Below, piece after piece: positions 12,946-24,199 of a stretch of DNA of 64,000 nucleotides. The position numbers and the translations under genes were made by a program. This DNA is from Mycteria americana (Eukaryota; Chordata; Aves; Ciconiiformes; Ciconiidae): assembly GCF_035582795.1 (NCBI RefSeq), contig NC_134367.1, forward strand, positions 55,521,562 through 55,585,561, written 5' to 3'. The first letter of the stretch is position 1; every line of letters starts with the position of its first letter. The notes under the pieces are model-generated. The model searched no databases. It had not been told where the DNA came from and was given only the letters and a program-made list of their open reading frames with translations.

Positions 12946-13120
12946 TTATTCTTCCTGCTAGATAAACCGTATTTATACAAATCGCTCCACATTACTGTAA
13001 ATTGTGCACACACTAGGATTTTATACAGCTAAAATCTCTCTGGGTCTGGGCTGGGTCTATAATCAGTTCCTGTGATTATATGAACCCTGTGCACTGTCCA
13101 TCCACCTTCCAGACTAGGTC

Positions 13121-13278
13121 TCCCTCTCTCCTTGTATATTTTCTATATAGTTTCCTACCTCCTGTTTTCTCTCTGCTGTATCTTCTTCCCACAGGTATGC
13201 AGTGAGATGCTGTACAAAGAACATTACCCAACATGGAAGACATGGTCTTTACAAACCAGAGGAAAGGGGATCAGAAGT
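13121..13278. repeat. Copy A of a ~157-bp direct duplication
   Basis: This segment recurs as copy B at 13893-14049 with about 90% identity by eye. Both copies run from a TCCCTCTCTCC stretch, through 'acaggtatgcag', to 'gaaaggggat'. The family was not recognised. The middle part, with 'gatgctgtacaaagaacatt', faintly recalls old amniote interspersed repeats. Confidence 0.9.
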
Positions 13279-13892
13279 GTGCCACAGCAACCTCAGGATG
13301 TGCACTTATATCTTTTCTATATGAAAAGGAAAGGGTAGGCAGAAAAGGAAGCTATAATCTGGGGGTTTACTTCAAAATGATGTTGGGAAGCAGCAGCCAG
13401 GGCATGTGTTAAACTCTGGAAACAATCTTAAACACCATAGCATAGCCATGGCCAAGGGCACAACTGATGTAAAAACCATTAGCTTAACTACCCATCTTCA
13501 GAAGCACAGGTACAATCTGAGGGTCAACAAATACCAATACTTAGGTGACTAATTTCTATATTTGATCCAGTATAAAAGGTTTTAAAATCATGTTTTTTCT
13601 CACTCTGAAGTCAATGACAATATACTCATCGGTTTAACTGAGAGCAGGATTTCATTTTTACCCTTAGTTCATGTATCATTATTTTTGTACCAGTTTTTGA
13701 CTTATGTTTAGAATAGTTTTTATGTAAAGATGCAGTATGTGAAGTTATTTCTTCACTATATTGCAGCATCAGTCTGACCTGTTTCCTGTGTGTTCAAAAT
13801 ACAAAGTTTCACAAATGAAACTGATGCAACTTGTCCTGCAAATATGTATACTCTTACTTTTCTTCCTTTTCTTTTGTTTCTGTGTTCTTCTC

Positions 13893-14049
13893 TCCCTCTC
13901 TCCTAGTATCTTTTCTATGTAGTTTCCTACCTCCTCTTTTGTTCCTGCTGTATCCGTCTTTCACAGGTATGCAGCGAGATGCTGTACAAAGAACATTACC
14001 CAACATGCAAGACATGGTCTTTATAAACTAAGGAAAGGGGATAGGAAGT
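13893..14049. repeat. Copy B of a ~157-bp direct duplication
   Basis: This is the second copy of the segment at 13121-13278, in the same orientation and about 615 bp after the end of copy A. The sequences on both sides diverge quickly, although a GCACTT-containing stretch after each copy may be a further trace of homology. I recognise no coding content. Confidence 0.9.
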
Positions 14050-14869
14050 AAGCACCTTTAGCAATACTCTCTTTCAGTGAGCACTTGTGATACAGTCTTC
14101 TGTTGTTGTAGACCAAATAATTTACTCCCCTTCTCTGACAAATTTTTCCCAAAGCCCTCTGTCCCTTTTCCTATATTCCTCTGTCTTTGTTTCCACAGCT
14201 TTAAACCTTGTCGAATTCCCCCTCTCCCTGAGAACAGCATGAGGCTCAACACAACAACATCGGTAAACACCAACATACTGTTTTCCTAGAAATTGAAGAG
14301 GTGGCTCTGACCTTCTTCACAGACTTACATAGAAACAGAGTACAGATCTTTAAAAAGTTACATCAGCATGATGGAATCTTCTTGAGGCTTAGTGTATACT
14401 TAGAGTTTTAGAATATATTTTTCTAGATCACATCCTTATCAAAATTCAGCATGCTTTTTTTTATCCTTTCATCAGATCATTACTAGACACCCTCTAGAGG
14501 CAGAACCAGAACAGTAAATATCAAATGCAATTTATATGCAAAATAAGCTCTTATATTCGAGATTTATAAGCATTACTGTTAGCATTTTATTATTGCAGCT
14601 CCAAGGAACATCACTCTCAGTGTCCAGTATACTCAGCAATGAACACATACAGAAAATATTTCTTAAACAGAAGATCAAGCACTCCTTAAGAAAGATGACT
14701 TATTGTTAAAAGAAGAAAAAAAATCGATCTCTCTACTCATCATAGTGATAGGATAGAATTTGATCTTGAAAATCCTAACATGGTGATGATTGTAATGAAT
14801 TAAGTAACTTGTACGTTACTATGAAAGCACAGATTGCTGTGTTACATTACTGTGGGTTCATTATTTCTG

Positions 14870-15420
14870 TACTCAGCCCTAGTAATGCCAAAACTGGAGC
14901 AACGTGTCCAGTTTTTGATCCTGTATTCCAGAAAAAAAAAGATATGGACCAATTTGATAATGAATGAGTGATGAATTAATATCATCCAGACTGAGAATGA
15001 AAGATAAGCAGGCTCAAAACAGATAATCCTTTAAGGAAGGACCTTAAATAACTAAACAAAAAGAGTCTGTGGGAAAATATATAGTAGCAGCCTTCAAGTA
15101 GATAGAAGGCTGGTGCGCAATGGTGTGGTTCTCACATCTGCTAGGAATAGGACATGGCGTAAGAAAAAAAGATGCATTAGAGCAACAGAGACTTCGTTTT
15201 GACATGGCGGGGGCGGGGGGGAGTCAGAGTGTTCTGTGTGTAAGGACTGTTAAACACTGGAAGAAATTACCTCAGTGGCTTTTTGGTCCCTTTTAAGAAG
15301 AAGTTAGACAATTGACTATTAGGGATGTTTGTAGTCAGATTGATCCTGCCCCAGGGCAAGAAGATTACTGTCTTTAGGTCTTTCCTAGTTCTGTTATCTT
15401 CAAGTCCATAGTTTTATAGT
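14870..15420 (+). mobile_element. Ancient, degenerate CR1 LINE 3' portion
   Basis: Successive blocks match the order of the CR1 ORF2 end and 3' UTR. These are an 'aactggagcaacgtgtccag' block near 14893, a 'gcagccttcaagta' block near 15090, an 'acactggaagaaattacctc' block near 15255, and a terminal block near 15340-15400 with 'gatcctgccccagggcaag' and 'gtctttcctagttctg'. Many indels and stops mark it as an old copy. A GGCGGGGGCGGGGGGG run lies inside it near 15207-15222. Confidence 0.75.
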
Positions 15421-17169
15421 TGTGGCATTTCCCACTGGCTGTTCGATAGCTCTGTTCTTTTGTGCAGACTGGGTATTGAAATACATCAGATTTGTCTTTT
15501 ATGAAATCATTAGCAAGTGTCAGGCTTGAAATGCAAGCCTATAACCTACTTGAACAACCCAGAAATCCTCAGAATGTCTGAATTAGACATATTCCAATTT
15601 TACTCATGAAGAAATTGAAGCCATAAGCGATTAAGTTATCTGCACATGAATACACCATGAATGAATGGGAAATGAGGACTGAGAATTTAGGAGTCCTACT
15701 CTGGATTTCATGCTTCAAATTGTAAAAATAAAATAATGGTATGTTAAAAAAAACATAGAAGAAATAAGGCAGTGCCCCAAAGATCATAGAAATTGCACTG
15801 TTCTCTCGCCATGAAATACATACAGGCCTACTTTGGAAGTATAGCTTCCAAAAATTCCGTATTACTAGTACAATTTCTTTTGACTAAATGTAGCATCCAT
15901 CCAGCTCAAAAAGAAAAATCTTTCAAAGTACCTTTAGACTATTATTCTGAGTTTTAAAATATATACTTACTAAGGGTCCAGCAATCAGTCTTGGCTATTA
16001 ATCACTCTGACAAAATCATTGATTTTCATTTCCTTCTTTCATGTTGCTTGGGAACAGCCTGAGTTAGATTACAAGATCTGAGAGAGGTGGTAAGGACAAT
16101 AAGCAGGCTTTTGAGAGATTCTGAGCACCTGGTAGATTACTGTCTGTTTAACCTTTTAATGAACTCTTGCATTTAGTGTTGGGAATCTTGCCTCTTTAGC
16201 AGCATGAGTCTCATTTTTATGCTGGTGAGACAGAGGATGTAACCAATATAGTACTGAGGTGCCAGATGTAAACAGATGTCCCACTCCCAGCAGGATGCTA
16301 TAAATTGTACGTGCATGAAAAAGTTAATGTGTTCATATTTTGTGCCATATAAAAAGGCTACTAAACAACCCAATAAACAGTAAAACTTCTGAAATGGCTA
16401 GAATTTAATCAAATCTTAAATCCTGATCAATAGTCTAGTATGTTTACTGGGCTTCTCTACTTAGTAACCAGGCACCCTGTGTGTCACTGAGGGATGCCTT
16501 GAAGATTACATAGTATTTTGCTAAATTTTTAAAGGTCTACTAAAGAAATAGTAAGTGCTAGTGGCTGTTTTTCAAAGCAAATATATTCTTGACAGCTTTC
16601 ATTCTCTCACAGAGAACCAGGTTATCCTTGAAATGAATTAGTGTTGTTAGATCTATGTCTACCAAAGCATCACTCTGTAATGTCAGAGGCCTGCTTCTGT
16701 ATATTCTTAACTTATTCCTCTGATGGTTCCTAAACAAAAGTGTTTCGTTCTAAGTGTCCTAAACTTAAAAACAGAATCAAATCCTGCAATCCTGTTTAAC
16801 TTTAAACATGCGAAGAATCCCATTGCAAGTACAGTTTCATGCAAAATCCTAGAAACATGTGTTGTACCTGCGTGACCACCACCGACTACTAGTGAGTTTT
16901 TCTTTCAAGCTGTGGTTGTGGGGTCAGGGATGAAGCTAGCTTTATGCTCCCTAGGCCCTTTGAGTTCAAGAGGTACAGCATCCTTATGCCAAAACAAGCA
17001 CGTTGTATTTGAATCTGATTATTGATCCATGCATAGAAAACGAAGCAGAAGGGTACTGGTGCTGATCCGGATACAGGTCAGGAGCTGCCTGTAGGGTGGG
17101 AGCTGTGTGGTGGCTTTTCAGGAATTGTTAGGGATGGTTGTGTGCTGTGGCAGCACCAAAAGGGCTAAT
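15421..17169. other. Intergenic DNA, no feature recognised
   Basis: This is AT-rich unique-looking sequence. Short open frames such as 15569-15787 and 16173-16373 (minus) have no recognisable domain. I see no promoter or repeat. Confidence 0.45.
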
Positions 17170-17520
17170 ACGTGGGTCTACCTGAGAAGGGAGGGAAGTT
17201 AGAGCAACAGCAGTGTTTGTCTGGGGGCTACCCCAGGCTGCGGGAGGAAAAGGGGAGCTCTCAGGAGAAGTGTATGCAGAGCTCCCTGAGATGGGCCAGT
17301 CAGGTGAGCCTGAGATGTGGGCTCTGTCCTCCTGTCAGTCTGGGATGGAAGTAACAGTTCTCAGATGGGGAGTTTGCACTGTGAAAAGCAGGGAGTTACC
17401 GCAGCGGGGAGAGCGGGCATCATGCTTCAGTGGGGATGGAGGTCCTCTGTCAGTGCAGGATGGGGATGCTGGGCTGTAAGGCACTCTTCTACCTGTGCAT
17501 TGAACAACCTCATGGGTTAA
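17170..17520. other. GC-rich block with overlapping open frames, unrecognised
   Basis: This stretch is clearly G-rich on the plus strand compared with its flanks, and three overlapping plus-strand frames cross it. Several near-repeats of a GATGGGG-type motif and of 'tcctctgtcagt / tcctcctgtcagt' suggest a worn minisatellite. No protein family or exon with convincing splice sites was recognised. It may be part of an unannotated transcript or only an isochore fluctuation. Confidence 0.35.
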
Positions 17521-18270
17521 AAGCTAAATCCAGTGCAAACCTGAGGTTCTAGCTCTTACCAGTGTGCTGAAATAAAATATTAAAAAAACCCCAACATTTT
17601 TGGTTTGACTTACTCTACTCCAGAAGTATTTTCATTTGGTTTTAAAAATGAACAGGGAAAAATCTAGAATGTTCTGAGCTTACCTTTGTGTAAGAAGGTG
17701 TTACTTGTCTAAAATGAAAATGCTGCATGTTTGTTCAAATTCTTGTTTTATTGTCACATATGACTATCGCATACTCTTCCGCAGCAATATGAGGGGCCCT
17801 TTCCTTTTTTTAACTAAACTCTTATAACCTTTGCATAAATAGGAAAATGGCTGCAACTGTATAGTCGGGACAAAACAGAACCGACAAAGTCAACTTACAC
17901 AGCCTTAGGAAAACGAAATCGAAGTTGAGGGAAAGTAAAATAGATTAAAGTGCCGATGATTCAAAGTTAACTTGCAGGGATGCCCCATTGTATCGTAATG
18001 CTGCCCTCTTAAGGACAAAGAAAGCGAGGAGCTGGAGTACCTGTCTTGCTCAGAGGCCTACAACTTCTGTGTGACAGCTAAGATTTATCTGAGGTATTTT
18101 GACATGGTTCTCCTGCCTTATGTATGTTACCGCACTCTGTTACGTTCCTTTTGCGCGCTGGGGCATGTTAGTACACTCCTGCGCTCTACAGCTGTGCAGC
18201 AGTAGGAGCCTCTTCTGCGTGGAAAGCAGGCATGAGGCACGACGAAAACCAAAACGCCCCTTTGCATGTG

Positions 18271-18546
18271 TATAAAAGGCTTTGACGCATCGGATCTCGC
18301 ACTTCACGCGCGTTTCCTGCAGGTCGCTAACCGCAAGGGCGCCGAGCACGGGCAGCACCCACCCACGGGCAGCACCCACCCTGTCCTGCCCGCTCCGTGC
18401 GGGTCTGTGCGCCGGCGGGCAGCCCCGCGGCCGAGCCGCGCTGGCCGGCAGGGATGAGGGCCGGGGGCTGCGGCGGGGAGCTCCCTCTGGGCGGCCCTTC
18501 AGCCCTGGCCCCAGCCTGCGGGATGCTGCGGGTGCAGGAGGTGAGC
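18271..18546 (+). promoter_or_regulatory. Isolated CpG-rich patch with TATA box and splice-donor-like end
   Basis: A TATAAAAGG box at 18271-18279 is followed by a CpG-dense stretch (about 18298-18540). It ends in GTGCAGGAG and then GTGAGC at 18541, a good vertebrate splice donor. An ATG at 18454 opens 29 codons that reach the donor without a stop and end in phase 0, the phase in which NT5DC1 exon 2 begins. A 16-bp unit (containing GGGCAGCACCCACCC) is repeated twice near 18349-18380. It could be an alternative first exon of NT5DC1, the start of a non-coding RNA, or an untranscribed CpG patch. No transcript evidence is available here. Confidence 0.4.
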
Positions 18547-19373
18547 CGCACCACGAGCAATTATATCTCCTTCAGCGTGACCAGTTAGAACTTTCCCCTG
18601 CTAGGACAGGATTTACCATTTTTCCCAGTGGGTTATTACCACGTATTTACAATATAAAAGTAGTTACTGTGACGCATAAATTAACCGTGGGGAAACCTAA
18701 AATATTACCAGTTAGGACCTCATAGCCCAAAAGCTCGACCTCGGTTATGTGGACGGGTCTGAGCAGCTCATGGTGCCATCAAACTTGAACGACAGAGCTG
18801 AAAAAGTAATCTGAAAGGATGCTGTTAACACATTAAGGTAGTTCAGTTGTTACAGAGGATTTCGATTAAAGGCAGCTCCTTTTGGAGAAAGGCCCTAGCG
18901 TGGGATGTCAGTATGTTTAAAGGATTCATCTGAAAGGAAGAAACTGAGAGACAAAGCAACACTTCTAAGACAAAAGAAAAAGAAATAAAATTTGGGGGTT
19001 GTGTACTGAAAGTAAACGGCCGAGACTTTCCTGTTATCAGGTTTGTGCTGTGAATACTGAAGATGAAGGTGGTATACTCCAATTTATCTTCTCTTTTCCC
19101 AGAACTGAAAACCAATTCCCTTCATCAACATTTTCTGTATTTCTTGTTGTCATACTTCTAATTTAATCTTCAGCCTCATGTACCTGAAATTTAACTTGCT
19201 GAATCTCTCCATTGGTGAGTATTGTTCCTCACACAAAGTGGTTTAAGGTTAAATATGATTAGTACTTTTGTGTTGTAAATTCTAAGATAGCTTGTCATTA
19301 CTGCCAATATAATTGTGCAGCACCCACTAAATCCAGATGTTCAAGATTACATTCAGTTGACAGTGAATACAGT
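18547..19373. other. Intergenic DNA, no feature recognised
   Basis: This is AT-rich sequence following the CpG patch. The open frame 18843-19115 (minus) has no recognisable domain. I see nothing else. Confidence 0.45.
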
Positions 19374-19440
19374 GACCAGGGGGTTGGACTGGATGAACTT
19401 TAAAGATCGCTGTCAACCCAAACCATCCTATGATTCTATC
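19374..19440 (+). mobile_element. CR1 LINE 3'-terminal fragment
   Basis: The sequence reads 'ccagggggttggactggatg', then 'aactttaaagatcgctgtca', then 'acccaaaccatcctatgatt ctatc'. This is the standard CR1 3' end with one terminal ATTCTATC unit. Only about 65 bases are clearly retained, a heavily truncated insertion. Confidence 0.87.
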
Positions 19441-19954
19441 AACGAATACGTGATTTTCGATATCTGTCCAGATGTTTCAATACTACAGTGTGTTAAGTTG
19501 TTTTTATGGTGAGTTTTTGTATCAAATGTTTTACAGGCATAGCAAGAAAAGTTATAAATTTATAAAATGCCATAATCGAAACACAATTTTGGAAGCTGCA
19601 TGAGTCCTTGTGGGAAAAAAAAGTCATTCTGGAATAAGAGAGCTGTACGGATATAATCTGCAAGTCAGACATACTTTAAGTTAATGTGACGATAGTGTGA
19701 AACAGTGGCTGTGGGTGAACTCTTGGACCTACTGAAGTCAATTGAAATCGTGGCCCTTGACTTCAGTGGGGCAGGAATTTGCTCCATGTTTCCTAAAGTG
19801 AGCAGCTTTAGGAAGATACAATGTCTTCTGCTCAGAGTGCCCAGGCTGCTAACTCGTCTTTATAGTTGTGACCCCTGTTGTGTGCGAGACCCTGGGTGAA
19901 TCTCTTTCTGTTTGCTCAGGTTTCACACTTGTTAATTTGGAAAATATATACTTA

Positions 19955-20115
19955 CATGCATATGTATGTATGTATGTATTCAAGCATACCTGCATATATA
20001 TATTTATTTAACAGATATCTAAAACATATGTATGTATCATTATGTATATCTAATTTATGATATATATAATGTATGGTGTATACAATATATATGGTGTGCG
20101 TATATATACATACAC
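19955..20115. repeat. AT-rich simple-sequence tract (TATG/TA units)
   Basis: The tract contains GTAT tetramers near 19963-19980 and then interrupted TATA, TATG and TATAC runs up to the 'tatatatacatacac' end. It is a degenerate compound microsatellite with no coding content. Confidence 0.8.
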
Positions 20116-21429
20116 AACAGCATTAGAAAGTATATTAATGTTTGTGGGAGATCCTGAGAGCCTTTGAAAGAAGCTGCTATACAATGGTCTGAGGTAAAAT
20201 TATGCAATCCATTTCTTTCTTGCTCTGACACCTTAAGTGCTCATCCTGTCCTACTGTTAGCATTAGTGAATTTTCTTCCTAATTTCCATGTATTTTCCTG
20301 TCTAGTCCATTTTCTAATCTGATACTGAACTTCTCTGTAGAATTTTTAAACATATGAGATAGGTCATGTTATTTAAATTTCTCTCATCTGTATCTACCTG
20401 AGTATAGCAAAATGAATTTTAATATATAAGTACATTGTATCTCATTCAACTATTTGAGTGTATTTCCAAAAGCATTCCACTCTGGAATACCAAATCATCA
20501 TTGAGCCATCCTGCAAAAATCGCATCAGAATTTGATATAATCAAAATATAATTATTTTCATGTAATCAAAACTGCTGCTGCGCACTGCTGCTAGGGTTTA
20601 TGCACCCCAACTTTCCCACCTGCAAAGCACAACACTTACAGCTGTGCGCAGCAAGGCAACGCTGGAAAATATGGCGTGCGTTAAACGTTTCATAACAGTT
20701 GCTCTCAATTCAAATACTTTTTATATTATTCTATTTATAGCCATATAAGAATTTTAAAAATGAGATTGATTTGCAGAGTAATTGAACTAGACTTTTTCAT
20801 CTTTTGTGAATAAAAACAAAGTTTTGATGGTGCCATTGGTCTACAGAGAGAAAAGAATTGCAGAGAGGAATGGGAAGGACCTGCAGACAAGGCTGTCAAG
20901 CCCAGCTATTTAAGCCTCCTGAATCTGACCTTAACTAGACACTATATTCAAGTTCAACCACAGAGAACAGAATTAAGTCAATACAACTCTCATCTGTTTT
21001 CTTTTCTCGAAAGACGGTGCTTCCTTTCAGACAGCACTTTCTTTCTGACTGCACTACGGCGATACTTGTTGGGCTGGTACCTATCAAAATACCCATTTGA
21101 TTATGTTATCTGGAGGCAGACTGTACTGCTCTTAACGTTATTCTTTTTTTGATTACCAAAGCTGTCAAGAAATTAAGAGGTAGTTAGTCACCTCTGGGGT
21201 TTTGGGTTTTTAACAGCTATGTACGTACAGTGCTGCTTACTTCATAGTGTTGCTTATACCCTGCAGGGACTTTGATGATGAAGCAGTGGTAGTGTATGTC
21301 TACTTACATAAGAAGATTCTCGCTAGTAGGCCCTTAGGGCGAGGCACTGACTGCCTGCCCTCGCACTAACCAAGGCCAACTCCTTTTTTCCCTCCCATCT
21401 GCGCCCTGCTCACCAGCTCTCGGCAAAGC
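20116..21429. other. Intergenic DNA upstream of the NT5DC1 CpG island
   Basis: No gene is seen here. A stretch near 20870-20920 weakly resembles an old antisense CR1 end but is too worn to call. Base composition changes from AT-rich to GC-rich at about 21340-21440, at the left edge of the NT5DC1 island. Confidence 0.45.
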
Positions 21430-21919
21430 ACCCTCCAGATGACCTGGATTTGCGAGGAACACACTCGCACTTCTGGTGAACTGCAGCGAGGGCTGGGCCC
21501 GGCAGGAGCCCCTCCGTGTCCGCGCCTGCTCCCAAGCACGCAAAGCCGCGTGTTCTTAAACCCCAGCGCTTACACGCGCCTCCGGCCGATGCCTTGCGCT
21601 CGCCTTTCCAAACGCCGTCGCGCTGCCGGGGGCTCTGCCGCCAAGCTTCCCTGGAAGGGACGGCCCGCTCGGGGGGCCGATGTGCTCGCCCCGAGCTCCG
21701 GGCCCGGCCCGCGGGGCGCCCCCGGGCCCGGCGCAGGTGAGGGCGGCCCCGCCGGGGCGGGGCGAGGGCGGAGGGGCTCCGGCCGCCCCGCCCCGCCCCG
21801 CCCCGCGCCGCAGGAAGCACCGCCCGCGCCCCTTCCTCCTCCTCCTCCTCCTCCTGCTCCTGCTCCAGCTTCTGCTCCTGCTCCTCCGCCCGCCTCCCCG
21901 CGGCGGCGGCGGCTCGGCC

Positions 21920-22012
21920 ATGCAGCAGCACTTCTCCCTGGCCGACTGCGACGTGGTGGGCTTCGACCTGGACCACACGCTCTGCCGGTACCACCTCCCG
22001 CAGAGCGCACGG
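21920..22012 (+). CDS. NT5DC1: NT5DC1 exon 1 coding part (HAD nucleophile motif)
   Basis: This exon encodes the first 31 residues of 5'-nucleotidase domain-containing protein 1, a HAD-superfamily member of the NT5DC / cytosolic 5'-nucleotidase group whose substrate is not established. The reading begins MQQHFSLADCDVVGFDLDHT. D16 and D18 of the FDLDHTL motif are the expected HAD nucleophile and general acid/base. The start matches human NT5DC1 closely. The ATG follows CTCGGCC with a purine (G) at -3. The exon ends in phase 0 at GCA CGG followed by a GTGAGTGC donor. The 5' UTR lies in the CpG island directly upstream. Confidence 0.95.
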
Positions 22013-22030
22013 GTGAGTGCGGGCCGGCCC

Positions 22031-22130
22031 GGCACGGCACGGCCCGGCACGGCACGGCACGGCCTGGGAGCCGCGGGCCGGGGGCCCCCCGCTCCGCTCC
22101 GCTCCGCTCCGCTCCGCTCCGCCCCGCCCC
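22031..22130. repeat. GC-rich pentamer arrays (GGCAC)n and (GCTCC)n in NT5DC1 intron 1
   Basis: Just after the exon 1 donor, 22031-22064 is built of GGCAC units with one GGCCC. After a short gap, 22091-22120 is six GCTCC units, followed by two GCCCC. These arrays are part of the CpG island and are probably length-variable. Confidence 0.9.
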
Positions 22131-22300
22131 GCTTCGCTCGCCGCCGCCTGCCCAAGCGAAAAGGAAAGTGCCGGGGAGCGGGGCGGCGTGGGGCGGGCGG
22201 CGGGGGCGCGGGGCCGGGAGCCCCGCTGCGGGGGCAGCGAGCCCCGAGCCTGCTGGCTCAGGTACCCCGAGGGAAACCTAAACCGAGAAGAGAAACCCAA

Positions 22301-24107
22301 GTGCATGTCTCGCCGGCCGCTTCCTCAGCAGGCCTCTGCCCGAGCGAAGGGCACAGCCATGTCTTCCTCCTTGAAAATGGTGCTTCTTGAGCGCTTTCCT
22401 AACTGTAGCGGCGCTGAGCAAAAGGTAGAGCCTCCCCCCGCCAGATGTAGAGATGCTGCAGGCGGAGTTAGGAGTCCGCAGCGCTTTCCACAGGCGACCT
22501 CTGCAAACTTTCTGGTGCTTAAAATAAAACGCCGGGGTTAAGGGCGCTCAGCATCTCTGATGGAGCCCTGTTGTCCCTTACGAGAGGCACTGCTGTCATG
22601 TGCTGTGCCTTCCCGCCCTTGACGCTTTTTGCTTCCGACTGGCACAGTTTAAACTCCCTGACGGGCTTTCATTGACTCGTCCTTCTTTGTTGATGTCAGC
22701 ACTTTGCCACGGAGCTATCTTGTGTCATGGATGCTCGTGGTGTCCCCCTCTCCCCTTTAATTTGCCTCCGTTCACCTACAGTACACTTTGCACTGCACGG
22801 GACTCCTACACTAATTGCAGGATACTTCAGAATTTTGTACAGAAACAAACGTTTATGAGGTGTCCCATTTATAAGTAGGGATGGTTCAGTGCGTCCCGTG
22901 TTGAAAAATTGCATTGCTTCCTTTAGCTGTGAGTGACTTTCTGTAGAGAGGCATCTTTGTTACAAAAGAGGGTTCAATAGTAGCAAGTTACAAAATGTAT
23001 GTGCTCTTAAGTTCCTGCTGCACACCATACAAGTCTAGGCTTACCTTCCGTGTTCTTTCTGTTACGCCACGCACGTTACATCTTGCACAGGCACGTTCAT
23101 CCTGATAAGAATTTTGTCCAATGAAGGCAGACATTAGACGATAACTAGAAGAGTTTAAAAAACGAAAACCAAAACAACAACCAATGAACAAAATAGAGGA
23201 AAAAACCAAAAGCATTTACTAAACTTAGTTCACTCTTAATCCTCTCACAGCACACAGAGACAGATTGACACATGCCCATTGCATGCATCCTTATCTATTG
23301 GAAATAAAAAATACTTAAAAACACTGACAGGCACAGCTAAAGATGGACTTCGTTTTTACTCTTTCAGCGTTGGCCTTCATATTAGTCTTTCTCAGACATT
23401 ATTCATATTCGTTCCAAGAGCAGCTTTTGTAATTAAGAAAAAAAGGCCAGGGAACAGCTTTAATGAAAGAATCATGAGAAAAAGGGAGCAATTACTATTT
23501 TTGTATGGTCTTTAAGGACCTGGTAGCGTCTACGTAGATCTTCTTGTACAACTTCACCAGAACATTACATTAATAAATCAGACTGGTGTATCAGGCTTTA
23601 ACAGTGTTTTTTCTGAACTTACAAATAGTAACAATTTACTTAATAGTTGTCAGTTTCCTTCAAAATAAGTTCCTGTGGATACTTTTGAAGTGTCCCCTGG
23701 GGTAGTTGTTTATTGGTTCAGAATCCTCTTGTTGAGTCCTGGTAACTGTGACACTTAAAAGAAGATTGGGAAGGGGAGGGTAGTGACTAGTCCTAGGTAC
23801 TTACCATCTTGGTTTCCCAACAGTCTTGAAGCACAGGGGCAGTAAGGTAGAATGCTGTAAACTTGGTTATGCTGGACACACTGCAGCAGAACTGTTGTGT
23901 GAGCATCTTGAGCTGTTTTCCAGCCATGGCAAAAAGACCCTCAGGCACTATTTCCCAGTAGTGGAGGCAGTGGGGCAGGGCCCCTACGTCCCTGGTTTGA
24001 TTTTGCTTAGGAGGCACTAACACTCGCATCTTGCCGCTTTCCAGGGAAGCAGCATCTTTGGTCTCACTTAATCAATATAACTAATGCATTTATTTTTTCA
24101 TTTGTAG
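22301..24107 (+). other. NT5DC1: NT5DC1 intron 1 (remainder)
   Basis: The intron spans 22013-24107, with a GTGAGT donor and a TTTGTAG acceptor. Beyond the CpG island I see no exon, RNA gene or well-preserved repeat. Open frames such as 22600-22878 plus carry no recognisable domain. Confidence 0.7.
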
Positions 24108-24199
24108 TTAATATATGACAGTTTTGCCCAGTATCTGGTAGCGGAGAGGGGTTATGACAGAGAGTTGCTGACCCTAGCTCCAGACAGCTTAGACTTCTG
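24108..24199 (+). CDS. NT5DC1: NT5DC1 exon 2
   Basis: The 92-bp exon encodes residues 32-61 plus two bases of codon 62. It reads LIYDSFAQYLVAERGYDREL and continues to DSLDF, aligning with human LIYNSFAQFLVKEKGYD. It starts in phase 0 after TTTGTAG and ends with TG before a GTGAGTAC donor. This is the helical segment that follows the catalytic loop in NT5DC proteins. It is uninterrupted. Confidence 0.95.

Larger units (their letters stand above)
21430..22300 (+). promoter_or_regulatory. NT5DC1: NT5DC1 CpG-island promoter
   Basis: This is a dense CpG island spanning the NT5DC1 start codon. GC boxes of the CCGCC type are tandemly repeated at 21783-21809, followed by a CTC/CTG-rich tract at 21833-21887 and a GCG run just before the ATG. 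No TATA box is seen, as usual for broadly expressed genes with CpG-island promoters. The transcription start probably lies in the 21780-21890 interval. Long open frames on both strands here (for example 21410-22306 minus) are GC-driven artefacts. Confidence 0.85.

Noticed and set aside
21410..22306. Long open frames (up to 298 codons) on both strands at the NT5DC1 start.
   Set aside because: The extremely GC-rich CpG island has few stop codons. Only the 31-codon frame matching NT5DC1 exon 1 has homology and a correct donor.
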